Source: an uncultured Caryophanales bacterium
GTDB lineage: Bacteria > Bacillota_I > Bacilli_A > RF39 > UBA660
Assembly: GCA_946535455.1 (NCBI GenBank)
Contig: CAMNDO010000014.1
Span: forward strand, 1-9,759
Direction: 5' to 3'
Length of the DNA stretch: 9,759 bases
A program made the translations under genes and the position numbers. This document shows positions 1 to 6,102 of the stretch, in pieces. The notes below the pieces were generated by a model, which had not been told where the DNA came from, searched no databases, and saw nothing but the letters and a program-made list of their open reading frames with translations. How positions within the stretch are numbered: the first letter of the stretch is position 1; each line of letters begins with the position of its first letter.

Positions 1-951
1 GGAGGAGAAGGAGCAGAAGTGGTTTATTCCTTAAAAAATGCTCCTACTTTGGCAAATTTAGTATTAGACAATATTGGAGAAAAAGGACAATTAAAACGAA
101 AAGCCTATCAAAGAAGATTACCGGAAAATCCCAATAAAGATTATTATTATATTTTAAGAGAGACTGGAAATACAGAACCTATCTTAGTGGAATATGGTTT
201 CATTGATAATGGAAAAGATGCGAATAAATTAAGAAACAATTTAAAAGATTATGTAGAAGGAGTTGTGAAAGCAATCGCAGAATATACTGGGTATTCTTAT
301 CGACCAAGAGACGAAGAGGAAGAAGAAGCCATGGACTATTATATTGTACAAAAAGGAGATACACTGTACTCTATCTCTCGTAGAGTAAATATTCCGGTAG
401 AAGAAATTAAAAGAATCAATAACTTGACTAGTAATACCCTAAGTATTGGACAAAAATTATATTTTGTGGAAGAACCCATCAAAGACAATATATACATCGT
501 GCAAAAAGGAGATACCCTATACAAAATTGCGAAGGAATTGGAAACGACAGTGGATAAACTAAAAGAAATCAATAATTTAACTAGTAATACTCTAAGTGTT
601 GGACAAGAACTAATCATTCCTAGTATAGAAGAAGAGGAAGAAGAATTCATACCAGGAACAGAATATGATGTTTATACCATTCAAAAAGGAGATAGTTTAT
701 GGGCTATCTCCAGAAAATACAATATTTCCGTTCCAGAATTAATTGCGATGAATAACTTAGATACATTAACCTTACAAATAGGAGATCAATTACTCGTTCC
801 CAAAACAGAAGAAGAAACTTATACGGTAGAAAAGGGAGATACGTTATGGTCTGTTGCGAAGAAATTCGATATGGATGTGAATACATTAAAAGAACTCAAT
901 AATCTCGTTAGTAATCTATTATCGATTGGACAAATTTTGAGAATAAAATAA
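1..951 (+). CDS. N-acetylmuramoyl-L-alanine amidase (Amidase_3) with four C-terminal LysM domains, 5'-truncated by window edge
   Basis: A peptidoglycan hydrolase that should cleave the bond between N-acetylmuramic acid and L-alanine of the stem peptide at the cell wall. The frame is open from base 1, so the gene starts upstream; the GTG at 19 is internal. Residues here are numbered from that GTG. Residues 1-92 are the C-terminal part of an Amidase_3 catalytic domain: the conserved RRLPENPNKDYYYILRETGN stretch precedes VEYGFIDN, whose Glu58 is the expected catalytic glutamate. The zinc-binding His/Glu residues of the family lie outside the window. Four LysM domains follow at about 107-149, 158-201, 216-261 and 267-310, each with the (K)GD(T/S)L start and an IGQ/IGD-x-L end, and should bind glycan. 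Linkers are acidic (EEEEE at 99-103, EEEEEE at 204-209). LysM 1 and 2 are nearly identical. Export presumably depends on the unseen N-terminus. Confidence 0.93.
   Translation, partial: GGEGAEVVYSLKNAPTLANLVLDNIGEKGQLKRKAYQRRLPENPNKDYYYILRETGNTEPILVEYGFIDNGKDANKLRNNLKDYVEGVVKAIAEYTGYSYRPRDEEEEEAMDYYIVQKGDTLYSISRRVNIPVEEIKRINNLTSNTLSIGQKLYFVEEPIKDNIYIVQKGDTLYKIAKELETTVDKLKEINNLTSNTLSVGQELIIPSIEEEEEEFIPGTEYDVYTIQKGDSLWAISRKYNISVPELIAMNNLDTLTLQIGDQLLVPKTEEETYTVEKGDTLWSVAKKFDMDVNTLKELNNLVSNLLSIGQILRIK
418..612 (+). repeat. Near-identical LysM half-repeats (418-459 and 571-612)
   Basis: The DNA encoding the second half of LysM 1 (residues 134-147) and of LysM 2 (residues 185-198) matches at 36 of 42 positions, with differences mostly at third or first codon positions. 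Both encode NNLTSNTLS-(I/V)-GQ-(K/E)-L. LysM 3 and 4 are clearly more diverged. This points to a recent duplication or gene conversion of one LysM unit within the array. Confidence 0.75.
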
Positions 952-976
952 AAAACCCTTTTGGGTTTTTATTTTA
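944..976. terminator. Bidirectional intrinsic terminator between convergent genes
   Basis: An AAAAACCC / GGGTTTTT stem (951-958 with 963-970) closes a TTTT loop. It extends outward by six more A-T pairs (944-949 with 971-976) after one bulged A. T-rich tracts leave the hairpin on both strands, so it can end both the LysM amidase transcript and the minus-strand thioredoxin transcript. Both stop codons lie inside the structure. Confidence 0.85.
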
Positions 977-1514
977 CATTTTTTCTAGCAACATAGATTC
1001 CACCAGCACAAGCAGATACAACCACTAGAATAATGATAAGAGATAAAACATCATTTCCAGATTTCTTTTCTTCCACTCCTGGACCAGTTGTATTTCCTTC
1101 TGCTACTAATTTCATAATGTCATATCTTTCTGTTACTTCAGTTTCATATAAAGACTTAATTTCTTCTAACATTTCATCTGCATAAGAATCTGTGAAACCG
1201 AACCATGATTTGTTTCCAATAATGATATAAGGAACTCCACCTGGTTCTTCTCCTCTAGCAGCTGCCACTTGATTCATCAAAGCAGCATTTTCTTCGTTAT
1301 ACCAAGTTTCATAATCTACTACTTCAAACTTATCACCATACTCATCTTCGATACTTGCAAACCATTCTTCTGCATCAGCACAGTGAGGACATCCATCTCC
1401 ACGGAATACATAAACTTTTACTTCGCGAGAAGCCTCTTCTCCTTCTGCTAATACTGTAAATGGAATTACAAGAAAAGCTAACAATAGTAATAATAGATAT
1501 TTTACATTTTTCAT
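969..1514 (-). CDS. Membrane-anchored extracytoplasmic thioredoxin-fold protein with CPHC active site
   Basis: Predicted thiol-disulfide protein held on the outer face of the membrane. The 181-residue product has a signal peptide (residues 1-23, hydrophobic core LLLLLLAFLVIPF, likely cleavage after VLA). A thioredoxin/glutaredoxin-like domain follows at about 31-125, with the redox motif CPHC at 42-45 and the cis-proline loop GVPY at 93-96. After a short linker comes one transmembrane helix at about 156-176 and a basic VARKNVK tail, giving an N-out/C-in single-pass topology. CPHC is the dipeptide combination of DsbA-type oxidases, but the fold is closer to small secreted glutaredoxin-like proteins of gut Firmicutes. 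Direction (oxidase, reductase or isomerase) and partner are unknown; no DsbB/VKOR or CcdA gene lies nearby. A strong AGGAGGT site sits six bases before the ATG. The gene is probably monocistronic. Confidence 0.85.
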   Translation of the reverse strand: MKNVKYLLLLLLAFLVIPFTVLAEGEEASREVKVYVFRGDGCPHCADAEEWFASIEDEYGDKFEVVDYETWYNEENAALMNQVAAARGEEPGGVPYIIIGNKSWFGFTDSYADEMLEEIKSLYETEVTERYDIMKLVAEGNTTGPGVEEKKSGNDVLSLIIILVVVSACAGGIYVARKNVK

Positions 1515-1520
1515 TATTTA

Positions 1521-1539
1521 ACCTCCTAAAACTATTATA
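1521..1539 (-). promoter_or_regulatory. Promoter -10 and Shine-Dalgarno of the thioredoxin gene
   Basis: On the minus strand TATAAT (1534-1539) is followed by the full AGGAGGT site (1521-1527), then the ATG at 1514. Only 19 bases separate the -10 from the start codon. The -35 position is just T-rich (around 1557-1562) and overlaps the palindrome that ends the next gene. Confidence 0.6.
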
Positions 1540-1556
1540 CTACCAATTAAAATGAA

Positions 1557-1584
1557 AAAAAAGAAAAATTAATTTTTCTTTTTT
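1557..1584 (-). terminator. A/T-only palindrome at the end of the radical SAM gene, possible intrinsic terminator
   Basis: A perfect 14-bp inverted repeat centred between 1570 and 1571, with only one G-C pair, contains the TAA stop of the radical SAM gene and runs into T-rich sequence on the minus strand. The low GC content makes termination weak or uncertain. It also overlaps the expected -35 region of the downstream thioredoxin gene. Confidence 0.5.
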
Positions 1585-2471
1585 AGTACCGATGTATCAA
1601 AATCAGGAATAAAACTTTCCTTAGCAGTATCTCCTTCTTGAATAAAAGCATTTTTTACACCAATCGTTAAAGCATAATTAATCACTTCATCATATTCTTC
1701 TTCTGTTAGTTTTCGATTTAAATGATCATACGAAGTAGAGGTAACAGGAGTATACTGATTCATAATACTAATATAGATATCATCATGATAGGTATGGTAT
1801 AAATAATGAATGATTTCTTTCGCATCATGGATATGTCCTGGTAATACCAATACTCTTACAATCAATCCTTTTTTTAGTAATCCATCTTTTCCAAACTCAC
1901 AAGAACCGACTTGTCTATACATTTCATCAATCGCCATAGTCGCAATTTCAAAATAATTCTCACACTTGGAGTACTTCTTCGCAAGAGAATCATCATAATA
2001 CTTTAAGTCGGCTAAATAAATATCAATAAGTCCATTTAACATTTTAATGGTACCTACATTTTCATAACTACTGGTATTATATACGACAGAGATCGTTAAA
2101 AGAGAATTCTTTACCTTTTTTAATACCGATTGAATTTGAGGAACATAATGCGTAGGAGTCACCAAATTAATATTATGGGCTCCTTTTTCTTGTAGTTCTA
2201 ACATAATCTCTTTTAATTTCTTCATCGATATGACTTTTCCATATCCTTTTAAACTAATCTTTTGATTTTGGCAGTAGAGACATCCTAAACTACAATAAGA
2301 AAAAAAGATGGTTCCACTTCCTTTTCTTCCTGAAATACAAGGTTCTTCCCATTGATGTAAGGAATAATAAGCTAGTTTTAGTTGATTGGTTGCCCCGCAA
2401 AATCCTTTTTTCTCATAGCGATTCACTCCACATTTTCTAGGACAAATCATACATTCTTTTAATAAATCCAT
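1569..2471 (-). CDS. Radical SAM protein of the COG1313/PflX-like type
   Basis: A cytosolic iron-sulfur enzyme expected to cleave S-adenosylmethionine reductively; the substrate is not known for this family. Of 300 residues, the N-terminus carries a four-cysteine cluster (Cys7, Cys10, Cys14, Cys25, in CMICPRKCGVNR and GFCG). WEEPCISG, GSGTIFFSYCSLGCLYCQN and RVLVLPGH are typical of this group. The radical SAM CxxxCxxC is Cys60/Cys64/Cys67. Later landmarks are NQYTP (238-242) and FIQEG (276-280). The length is close to the family norm. Proteins of this family are related to pyruvate formate-lyase activases, but no pyruvate formate-lyase gene is adjacent, so activase function should not be assumed. 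The ATG at 2471 has TGAGGT (2478-2483) six bases upstream and a consensus extended -10, so the start is secure. Confidence 0.88.
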   Translation of the reverse strand: MDLLKECMICPRKCGVNRYEKKGFCGATNQLKLAYYSLHQWEEPCISGRKGSGTIFFSYCSLGCLYCQNQKISLKGYGKVISMKKLKEIMLELQEKGAHNINLVTPTHYVPQIQSVLKKVKNSLLTISVVYNTSSYENVGTIKMLNGLIDIYLADLKYYDDSLAKKYSKCENYFEIATMAIDEMYRQVGSCEFGKDGLLKKGLIVRVLVLPGHIHDAKEIIHYLYHTYHDDIYISIMNQYTPVTSTSYDHLNRKLTEEEYDEVINYALTIGVKNAFIQEGDTAKESFIPDFDTSVLKKKN

Positions 2472-2488
2472 AATAAAACCTCATCATG

Positions 2489-2497
2489 ATTATATCA
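2489..2497 (-). promoter_or_regulatory. Extended -10 promoter of the radical SAM gene
   Basis: On the minus strand TGATATAAT matches the extended -10 consensus TGnTATAAT. It ends 17 bases before the ATG, so the leader is about ten bases and holds only the TGAGGT site. The -35 position falls in the terminator hairpin of the upstream gene and has no good match. Confidence 0.65.
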
Positions 2498-2498
2498 T

Positions 2499-2522
2499 AA
2501 AAAAAATAGCCAAAGCTATTTT
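2499..2522 (-). terminator. Intrinsic terminator of the nucleotidyltransferase gene
   Basis: Read on the minus strand, AAAATAGC / GCTATTTT (2515-2522 with 2503-2510) closes a TTTG loop and runs into an eight-base T tract, 2499-2506, overlapping the stem base. The TAG stop (2516-2518) is inside the stem. Confidence 0.85.
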
Positions 2523-3616
2523 AAAAACATCATATACGCAATTAGTCCTAATAAAATAAGAGCAATAATGATTAATAGGGTTAAAATAATACTAGATAAA
2601 CTAATAGAACCACGACGATTGGCTTTCTTCTTTAGAACTTTCTTTTGTGCAGAATTTCCTTTTTTCGTTTCCATTTCTTCTTCAAAGTCATCCTCTTCTT
2701 CGTATTCTTCTTCCTCTTCTTCTAACTCAGATTCTCTTTCTAGTTTTGCATATTGTACAAACTTTTCTGTTTGAGATAGAGTATGAAGTTTTCCTAATAC
2801 TTCTGGATCTAATCGTTCTTCTACAAAACGAATATCATGTTGGTCTTTTTGATGATTGGTATATCGTTTTAATAAATAAACATATTCAGGAGGAGTAATA
2901 TAGAAAGATTCTCCTTGGAAAGTTACTTTCTCTTTTCCTAAAATTTCTTTCGCAAGATCTTTTCCAATAATTTCCTCTCGAACACAAGGATCATTATCTT
3001 CATCATGGTAGTAAGAACGGAAAATAACATTTCCATCTACTAACCGTTCGAAACAGAATACTCCAATATGGAAATCACTATCTGGTTTGGTTGCGATTAC
3101 TTCATGTTCTCCTACAGGTATTCCATTTTGTAATACTCTAGGAGAATCTAATCGATTATCTTCAAAGACAAGATTCATTTTTTCACAAACATTTTGGAAT
3201 TTTTCAAAATCATCTTCATTGATGTATAAATCAATGTCATCATGAGTACGAGTTGATTCTTCTCCTGATTTTAAATAAGCAGATAAAGATCCTGTAATTT
3301 GGAAATCTACTTCTTCTTGATTGAGTAGTTTGACTAAGATTCCTAGTTGTTCATAAAGAACTTTGTGATTTTCAACTACTTCTTCTCTTCCATATCTTTG
3401 TTGCATCGCTTCTTTTTTCTCTAAAACGATTTTTTCCAATTCCTTTTCAATTTGTTCTATACTAAGATCTGTTTCTAAAAAACGATCTAGTGCTTTATTC
3501 ACTAAAAACATTAATGGTTCATAGTGTAGAAAGTCATATTGTCTATAATAATTTTCTACCAATGAAACAATTTTTCCTTTTCGTTCTTCTTTTTCTAGAA
3601 CTGTCATATTCTTCAC
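2516..3616 (-). CDS. Membrane-tethered nucleotidyltransferase-fold protein with acidic hinge and C-terminal anchor
   Basis: Domains in 366 residues: an N-terminal helical region (about 1-95, charged); a polymerase-beta-like nucleotidyltransferase core (about 100-270); an acidic hinge (297-316, nearly all Glu/Asp); a basic patch (325-336, KKVLKKKANRR); and one strong transmembrane helix (about 338-364). The core shows ITGS (Gly109-Ser110), then HDDIDLYI with Asp127 and Asp129 as the likely metal-binding pair, and DFHIGVF (181-187) as a candidate third carboxylate. The arrangement, with a late HDIRF motif (260-264), resembles small lincosamide/aminoglycoside nucleotidyltransferases, but substrate and activity are unknown. 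With no signal peptide, the catalytic part should face the cytosol as a tail-anchored protein. The start is ambiguous: GTG at 3616 (GGTGAT eight bases upstream) or ATG at 3607 (AGGA ten bases upstream), a three-codon difference. Confidence 0.75.
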   Translation of the reverse strand: MKNMTVLEKEERKGKIVSLVENYYRQYDFLHYEPLMFLVNKALDRFLETDLSIEQIEKELEKIVLEKKEAMQQRYGREEVVENHKVLYEQLGILVKLLNQEEVDFQITGSLSAYLKSGEESTRTHDDIDLYINEDDFEKFQNVCEKMNLVFEDNRLDSPRVLQNGIPVGEHEVIATKPDSDFHIGVFCFERLVDGNVIFRSYYHDEDNDPCVREEIIGKDLAKEILGKEKVTFQGESFYITPPEYVYLLKRYTNHQKDQHDIRFVEERLDPEVLGKLHTLSQTEKFVQYAKLERESELEEEEEEYEEEDDFEEEMETKKGNSAQKKVLKKKANRRGSISLSSIILTLLIIIALILLGLIAYMMFLK

Positions 3617-3630
3617 ATCCTATTATCACC

Positions 3631-3639
3631 ATTATAGCA
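3631..3639 (-). promoter_or_regulatory. Extended -10 promoter of the nucleotidyltransferase gene
   Basis: On the minus strand TGCTATAAT is a perfect TGnTATAAT box. Upstream TGTTGT (3654-3659) is a weak -35 at 17-base spacing. It is back to back with the aquaporin promoter in a gap of about 96 bases. Confidence 0.65.
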
Positions 3640-3661
3640 TATCTAAAATAAAAACAACATC

Positions 3662-3690
3662 TTTATTTTTGAAAAAAAAGTTGTTACAAT
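3662..3690 (+). promoter_or_regulatory. Promoter of the aquaporin gene
   Basis: TGTTACAAT (3682-3690) is an extended -10 with TTTATT (3662-3667) at 17-base spacing. An alternative is TTGAAA (3669-3674) with GATAAT (3691-3696) at 16 bases, but that would start transcription inside the ribosome binding site. The first option leaves an intact AAAGGAG at 3699-3705. Confidence 0.5.
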
Positions 3691-3712
3691 GATAATAGAA
3701 AGGAGAATGCGT

Positions 3713-4390
3713 GTGAAGAAGTATATTGCAGAATTTATTGGAACTCTTGTATTAGTGTTATTTGGTACAGGAATTGCGGTAGTATCAGGAGGAAATCTAG
3801 TTGCAACGGCATTGGCTTTTGGGTTAGCGATTGTAGCAGAAGCTTATGTGATTGGTAATATTTCTGGTTGCCATGTGAATCCAGCTGTTTCTTTAGCCAT
3901 GTTAGTTTCGAAAAAGATGAATGGAAAAGATTTCTGTGGATATGTAGTAGCTCAAGTATTAGGAGCTATCGCAGGAAGTGGAATCTTATTCTTAATTTTA
4001 TCAAATACAGATTTAGGAACGACTGCTTTAGGAGCAAACTACTATGGAGCACTATCTGCAAACAATATTACTTTAGTAGGAGCACTTGTAACAGAAATCA
4101 TCTTAACTTGTGTATTCGTATACACCATCTTAGGAGTAACCAGTGATGAGAATAAATCAAGTGTTGCAGGTATCGTGATTGGACTTACTCTTACATTCGT
4201 ACATTTAATTGGAATCGGATTAACAGGAACTTCTGTGAATCCAGCAAGAAGTTTAGGTCCAGCTATTTGGTTATTAGGAGATGCAATCAACCAAGTATGG
4301 GTATTCATCGTAGCACCACTTGTTGGTGGAGTTTTAGCAGCACTAATTTACCAAAACTTAAACGTAGTAGAAAAGAAAAAATCAAAATAA
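3713..4390 (+). CDS. aqpZ: Aquaporin of the AqpZ (water-selective) type
   Basis: A six-helix MIP-family channel for water across the cytoplasmic membrane. The 225-residue product has both signature half-helices, HVNPAVS (NPA 56-58) and SVNPARS (NPA 176-178). The selectivity-filter positions match E. coli AqpZ: Phe36 in LAFGL, His164 in HLIG, Thr173 and Arg179. That favours a water channel over a glycerol facilitator, which would have Gly/Ala at the His position and an Asp after the second NPAR. The chosen start is the GTG at 3713, giving MKKYIAEFIG, because AAAGGAG lies seven bases upstream. The in-frame ATG at 3689 overlaps the -10 box and the ATG at 3707 is one base from the ribosome binding site. 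The C-terminus ends in a short basic tail (EKKKSK). The gene stands alone between a divergent promoter and a shared terminator. Confidence 0.93.
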   Translation: MKKYIAEFIGTLVLVLFGTGIAVVSGGNLVATALAFGLAIVAEAYVIGNISGCHVNPAVSLAMLVSKKMNGKDFCGYVVAQVLGAIAGSGILFLILSNTDLGTTALGANYYGALSANNITLVGALVTEIILTCVFVYTILGVTSDENKSSVAGIVIGLTLTFVHLIGIGLTGTSVNPARSLGPAIWLLGDAINQVWVFIVAPLVGGVLAALIYQNLNVVEKKKSK

Positions 4391-4393
4391 AAG

Positions 4394-4416
4394 AACATCC
4401 ATTGGATGTTTTTTTT
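4394..4416. terminator. Bidirectional intrinsic terminator between aquaporin and mutY
   Basis: The AACATCC / GGATGTT stem (4394-4400 with 4404-4410) has a three-base loop. Six further T's follow on the plus strand, and an A-rich 5' flank becomes a T-rich tract on the minus strand. The mutY stop (4415-4417) lies just outside the stem, in the T tract. Confidence 0.85.
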
Positions 4417-5431
4417 ATTTCTTATAGAATACTTTTAAGAATGGAGTAAAAGCACTAGGAAGTGCATATTGTTCTAATATTTCATCAAGAGTTACCCAAA
4501 CATATCCTTCTAATTCTTTTTCAACTTCCATATAATAACTATTCATAAACCATTTCTTATGCGTAAATATATGTGTATGTGTCATACTAAGAGATAATTC
4601 TTGGATAGAAGGAATCTTCTCTAGGATTTCATCGTATGTTAAAAACCCAGATTCATTTGGAAACTCCCACATATTCTTTAATAATCCAGAAGTTCTTTTT
4701 CGTAACGCGATTTTATCTTTACAAACCATTAAAAATAATGTATATTCCTCTTCCTGTTTTTCTTTTTTGAGAATCTTCCTAGGAATGGATAGTTCTAGGT
4801 TATTACGGTGCGCTACACAAACATCTTTTAAGGGGCAAATGTCACATTTAGGCATCCCATTCGGAATACAAATGACTTCTCCTAATTCCATGATTCCTTG
4901 ATTAAAGTCTCCTGAATTTTTGGGAAGAATTTTTTTGATTTCTTCTCCAATTTCTTTTTTCACTTTTAAATCAGAAATATCCAAATCTCTTCCCGTTACT
5001 CTGGTAAAAACTCTCATCACGTTTCCATCAATCGCCACTTCTTTTAATCCGAAAGAAATGGAACCAATAGCTCCTGCTGTGTATTCTCCAATTCCAGGAA
5101 GAGATAAAATATCAGCATAATTGTCTGGAAAAATACCTTCATGCTTTTCCATAATTTGAACGGCAGCTTTTTTTAAGTTTCTAGCTCTACTATAATATCC
5201 TAGGCCCTGCCATAATTTTAATAACTCATCTTCTGATATTTCGCTAAGTGCTTGGATACTAGGAACTTTCTTCATAAATCTTTCATAGTAATCGATGACA
5301 GCTTCAATGCGTGTTTGTTGAAGCATAATCTCACTAATCCATACATGATAAGGATCTGTATCTCTTCTCCAAGGAAGCATTCTTCTATTCTGTAAATACC
5401 AATTTAATAATAATTCTACTGCGTTTTTCAT
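4415..5431 (-). CDS. mutY: Adenine DNA glycosylase MutY
   Basis: Removes adenine mispaired with 8-oxoguanine in the base-excision GO pathway. The 338-residue product has the whole family layout: SEIMLQQT with catalytic Glu34, helix-hairpin-helix LPGIGEYTAGAI (111-122), catalytic Asp135 in AIDGNVMRV, a [4Fe-4S] cluster at Cys188/196/199/205, and a C-terminal NUDIX-like 8-oxoG recognition domain from about 229. The cluster spacing is C-x7-C-x2-C-x5-C, one residue longer in the first gap than the E. coli C-x6-C. The 8-oxoG sensing loop reads FTH (289-291) where FSH is usual. The ATG at 5431 is the only usable start, since a TAG lies four codons upstream (5441-5443) in frame, yet no Shine-Dalgarno sequence precedes it. 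Translation may be leaderless or weak. Confidence 0.95.
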   Translation of the reverse strand: MKNAVELLLNWYLQNRRMLPWRRDTDPYHVWISEIMLQQTRIEAVIDYYERFMKKVPSIQALSEISEDELLKLWQGLGYYSRARNLKKAAVQIMEKHEGIFPDNYADILSLPGIGEYTAGAIGSISFGLKEVAIDGNVMRVFTRVTGRDLDISDLKVKKEIGEEIKKILPKNSGDFNQGIMELGEVICIPNGMPKCDICPLKDVCVAHRNNLELSIPRKILKKEKQEEEYTLFLMVCKDKIALRKRTSGLLKNMWEFPNESGFLTYDEILEKIPSIQELSLSMTHTHIFTHKKWFMNSYYMEVEKELEGYVWVTLDEILEQYALPSAFTPFLKVFYKK

Positions 5432-5442
5432 AAGAATAGTCT

Positions 5443-5471
5443 ATCATAAAAATAGAAGAAGGTGTTATAAT
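5443..5471. promoter_or_regulatory. Divergent promoter region of mutY (-) and the lipoprotein gene (+)
   Basis: On the plus strand TGTTATAAT (5463-5471) is a perfect extended -10, 24 bases before the lipoprotein ATG, with AAGGAGA (5484-5490) between. On the minus strand TATGAT (5443-5448) lies 11 bases before the mutY ATG. TATTAT (5467-5472) overlaps the plus-strand -10 in the near-symmetric TTATAATAA and could be an alternative minus-strand -10. No convincing -35 is seen on either strand. Confidence 0.5.
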
Positions 5472-5495
5472 AAAGAAAAAGAAAAGGAGAAAAAT

Positions 5496-6038
5496 ATGAA
5501 AAAATATCTTTGGTTATTCCTGATCCCAATCATTTTATTTGGAGTAACAGCATGTACGACAAAAGAAAAAGTAGAGGAGATTACAACAAAAACAATAGAG
5601 TTATCGGATTCAGAGTTTCGAATGAAGACTACATTTACTTATGATAAAGGAGAAAACTATACGAATATTGAATATGATGAAGATAGAGAAGAAGGAAAAG
5701 AATTGTCTTTTGAAAATCGAGATTTTAATTTAGAATTTGATATGTATTATACGGATATGAGAGTGGATTCTTATGATAGTCTTCAAAGAAGTCGTTCCAA
5801 ACAATCCAATTATAAAGAATATAAATTTGGTACGTATAAGGCTTATACCTATGGTAGATCAAATGATGAATTAGAAATGAATATCTTATTAGATACGGAT
5901 CGAGATGATATTGCGAAAGTATTGTTTGTAAAAGTAGAAAAGATGGAAGATGAAACAAATGAATCAGTGATTGAATTATTGGAAAGTCAAGTCATACAAG
6001 ATTTCTTCAACTCTATTCAAATGGAATATATTTCATAA
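5496..6038 (+). CDS. Small secreted lipoprotein of unknown function
   Basis: The 180-residue product begins with a type II signal peptide: MKKYLWLFLIPIILF then lipobox GVTAC, giving Cys20 as the lipidated residue after cleavage by signal peptidase II. The mature protein should be tethered to the outer leaflet of the cytoplasmic membrane. It is hydrophilic and rich in Asp, Glu, Lys, Arg and Tyr, with alternating polar/aromatic stretches (for example FDMYYTD and KAYTYGR) suggestive of beta structure, and it ends in a helix-like VIELLESQVIQDFFNSIQ segment. I recognise no named family and see no catalytic motif. It has its own extended -10 promoter, an AAGGAGA ribosome binding site and a strong terminator, so it is a single-gene unit and the neighbours give no clue to its role. 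Confidence 0.85.
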   Translation: MKKYLWLFLIPIILFGVTACTTKEKVEEITTKTIELSDSEFRMKTTFTYDKGENYTNIEYDEDREEGKELSFENRDFNLEFDMYYTDMRVDSYDSLQRSRSKQSNYKEYKFGTYKAYTYGRSNDELEMNILLDTDRDDIAKVLFVKVEKMEDETNESVIELLESQVIQDFFNSIQMEYIS

Positions 6039-6040
6039 AG

Positions 6041-6068
6041 TATCCACAGAAACTGTGGATATTTTTTT
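6041..6068 (+). terminator. Intrinsic terminator of the lipoprotein gene
   Basis: A nine-base-pair stem TATCCACAG / CTGTGGATA with an AAA loop is followed by seven T's. Confidence 0.9.
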
Positions 6069-6077
6069 ATAGATATA

Positions 6078-6099
6078 TGTTATAATTTTAGTAGGTGAT
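6078..6099 (+). promoter_or_regulatory. Extended -10 and ribosome binding site of the zincin gene
   Basis: TGTTATAAT (6078-6086) is followed by AGGTGAT (6093-6099), three bases before the ATG. AGGTGAT matches the 3' part of the anti-Shine-Dalgarno complement, which explains the short spacing. The -35 position overlaps the preceding terminator. Confidence 0.65.
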
Positions 6100-6102
6100 A
6101 CT

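Noticed and set aside
19..21. GTG at 19 as the true start of the amidase
   Set aside because: The frame is open to base 1 and encodes GGEGAE, part of the Amidase_3 domain. The catalytic domain would lack its zinc ligands if the gene began here.
339..650. Open frame on the minus strand across the LysM repeats
   Set aside because: It mirrors the repeated LysM coding sequence, has no ribosome binding site, and its protein is low-complexity and serine/leucine-rich. It is a shadow of the plus-strand gene.
2568..2898. Plus-strand open frames opposite the nucleotidyltransferase gene
   Set aside because: Serine- and leucine-rich translations of the antisense of the Glu-rich tract; no promoter or ribosome binding site.
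3689..3712. Longer aquaporin start at ATG 3689 (MIIERRMRV extension)
   Set aside because: It overlaps the -10 box and the ribosome binding site at 3699-3705. The GTG at 3713 gives the family-typical MKKYIAEFIG.
4042..4308. Minus-strand open frame inside the aquaporin gene
   Set aside because: Antisense of a well-supported aquaporin; no start signals and no recognisable domain.
5725..5958. Minus-strand open frame opposite the lipoprotein gene
   Set aside because: Tyr/His/Ile-rich antisense translation without a ribosome binding site; the plus-strand lipoprotein has clear signals.
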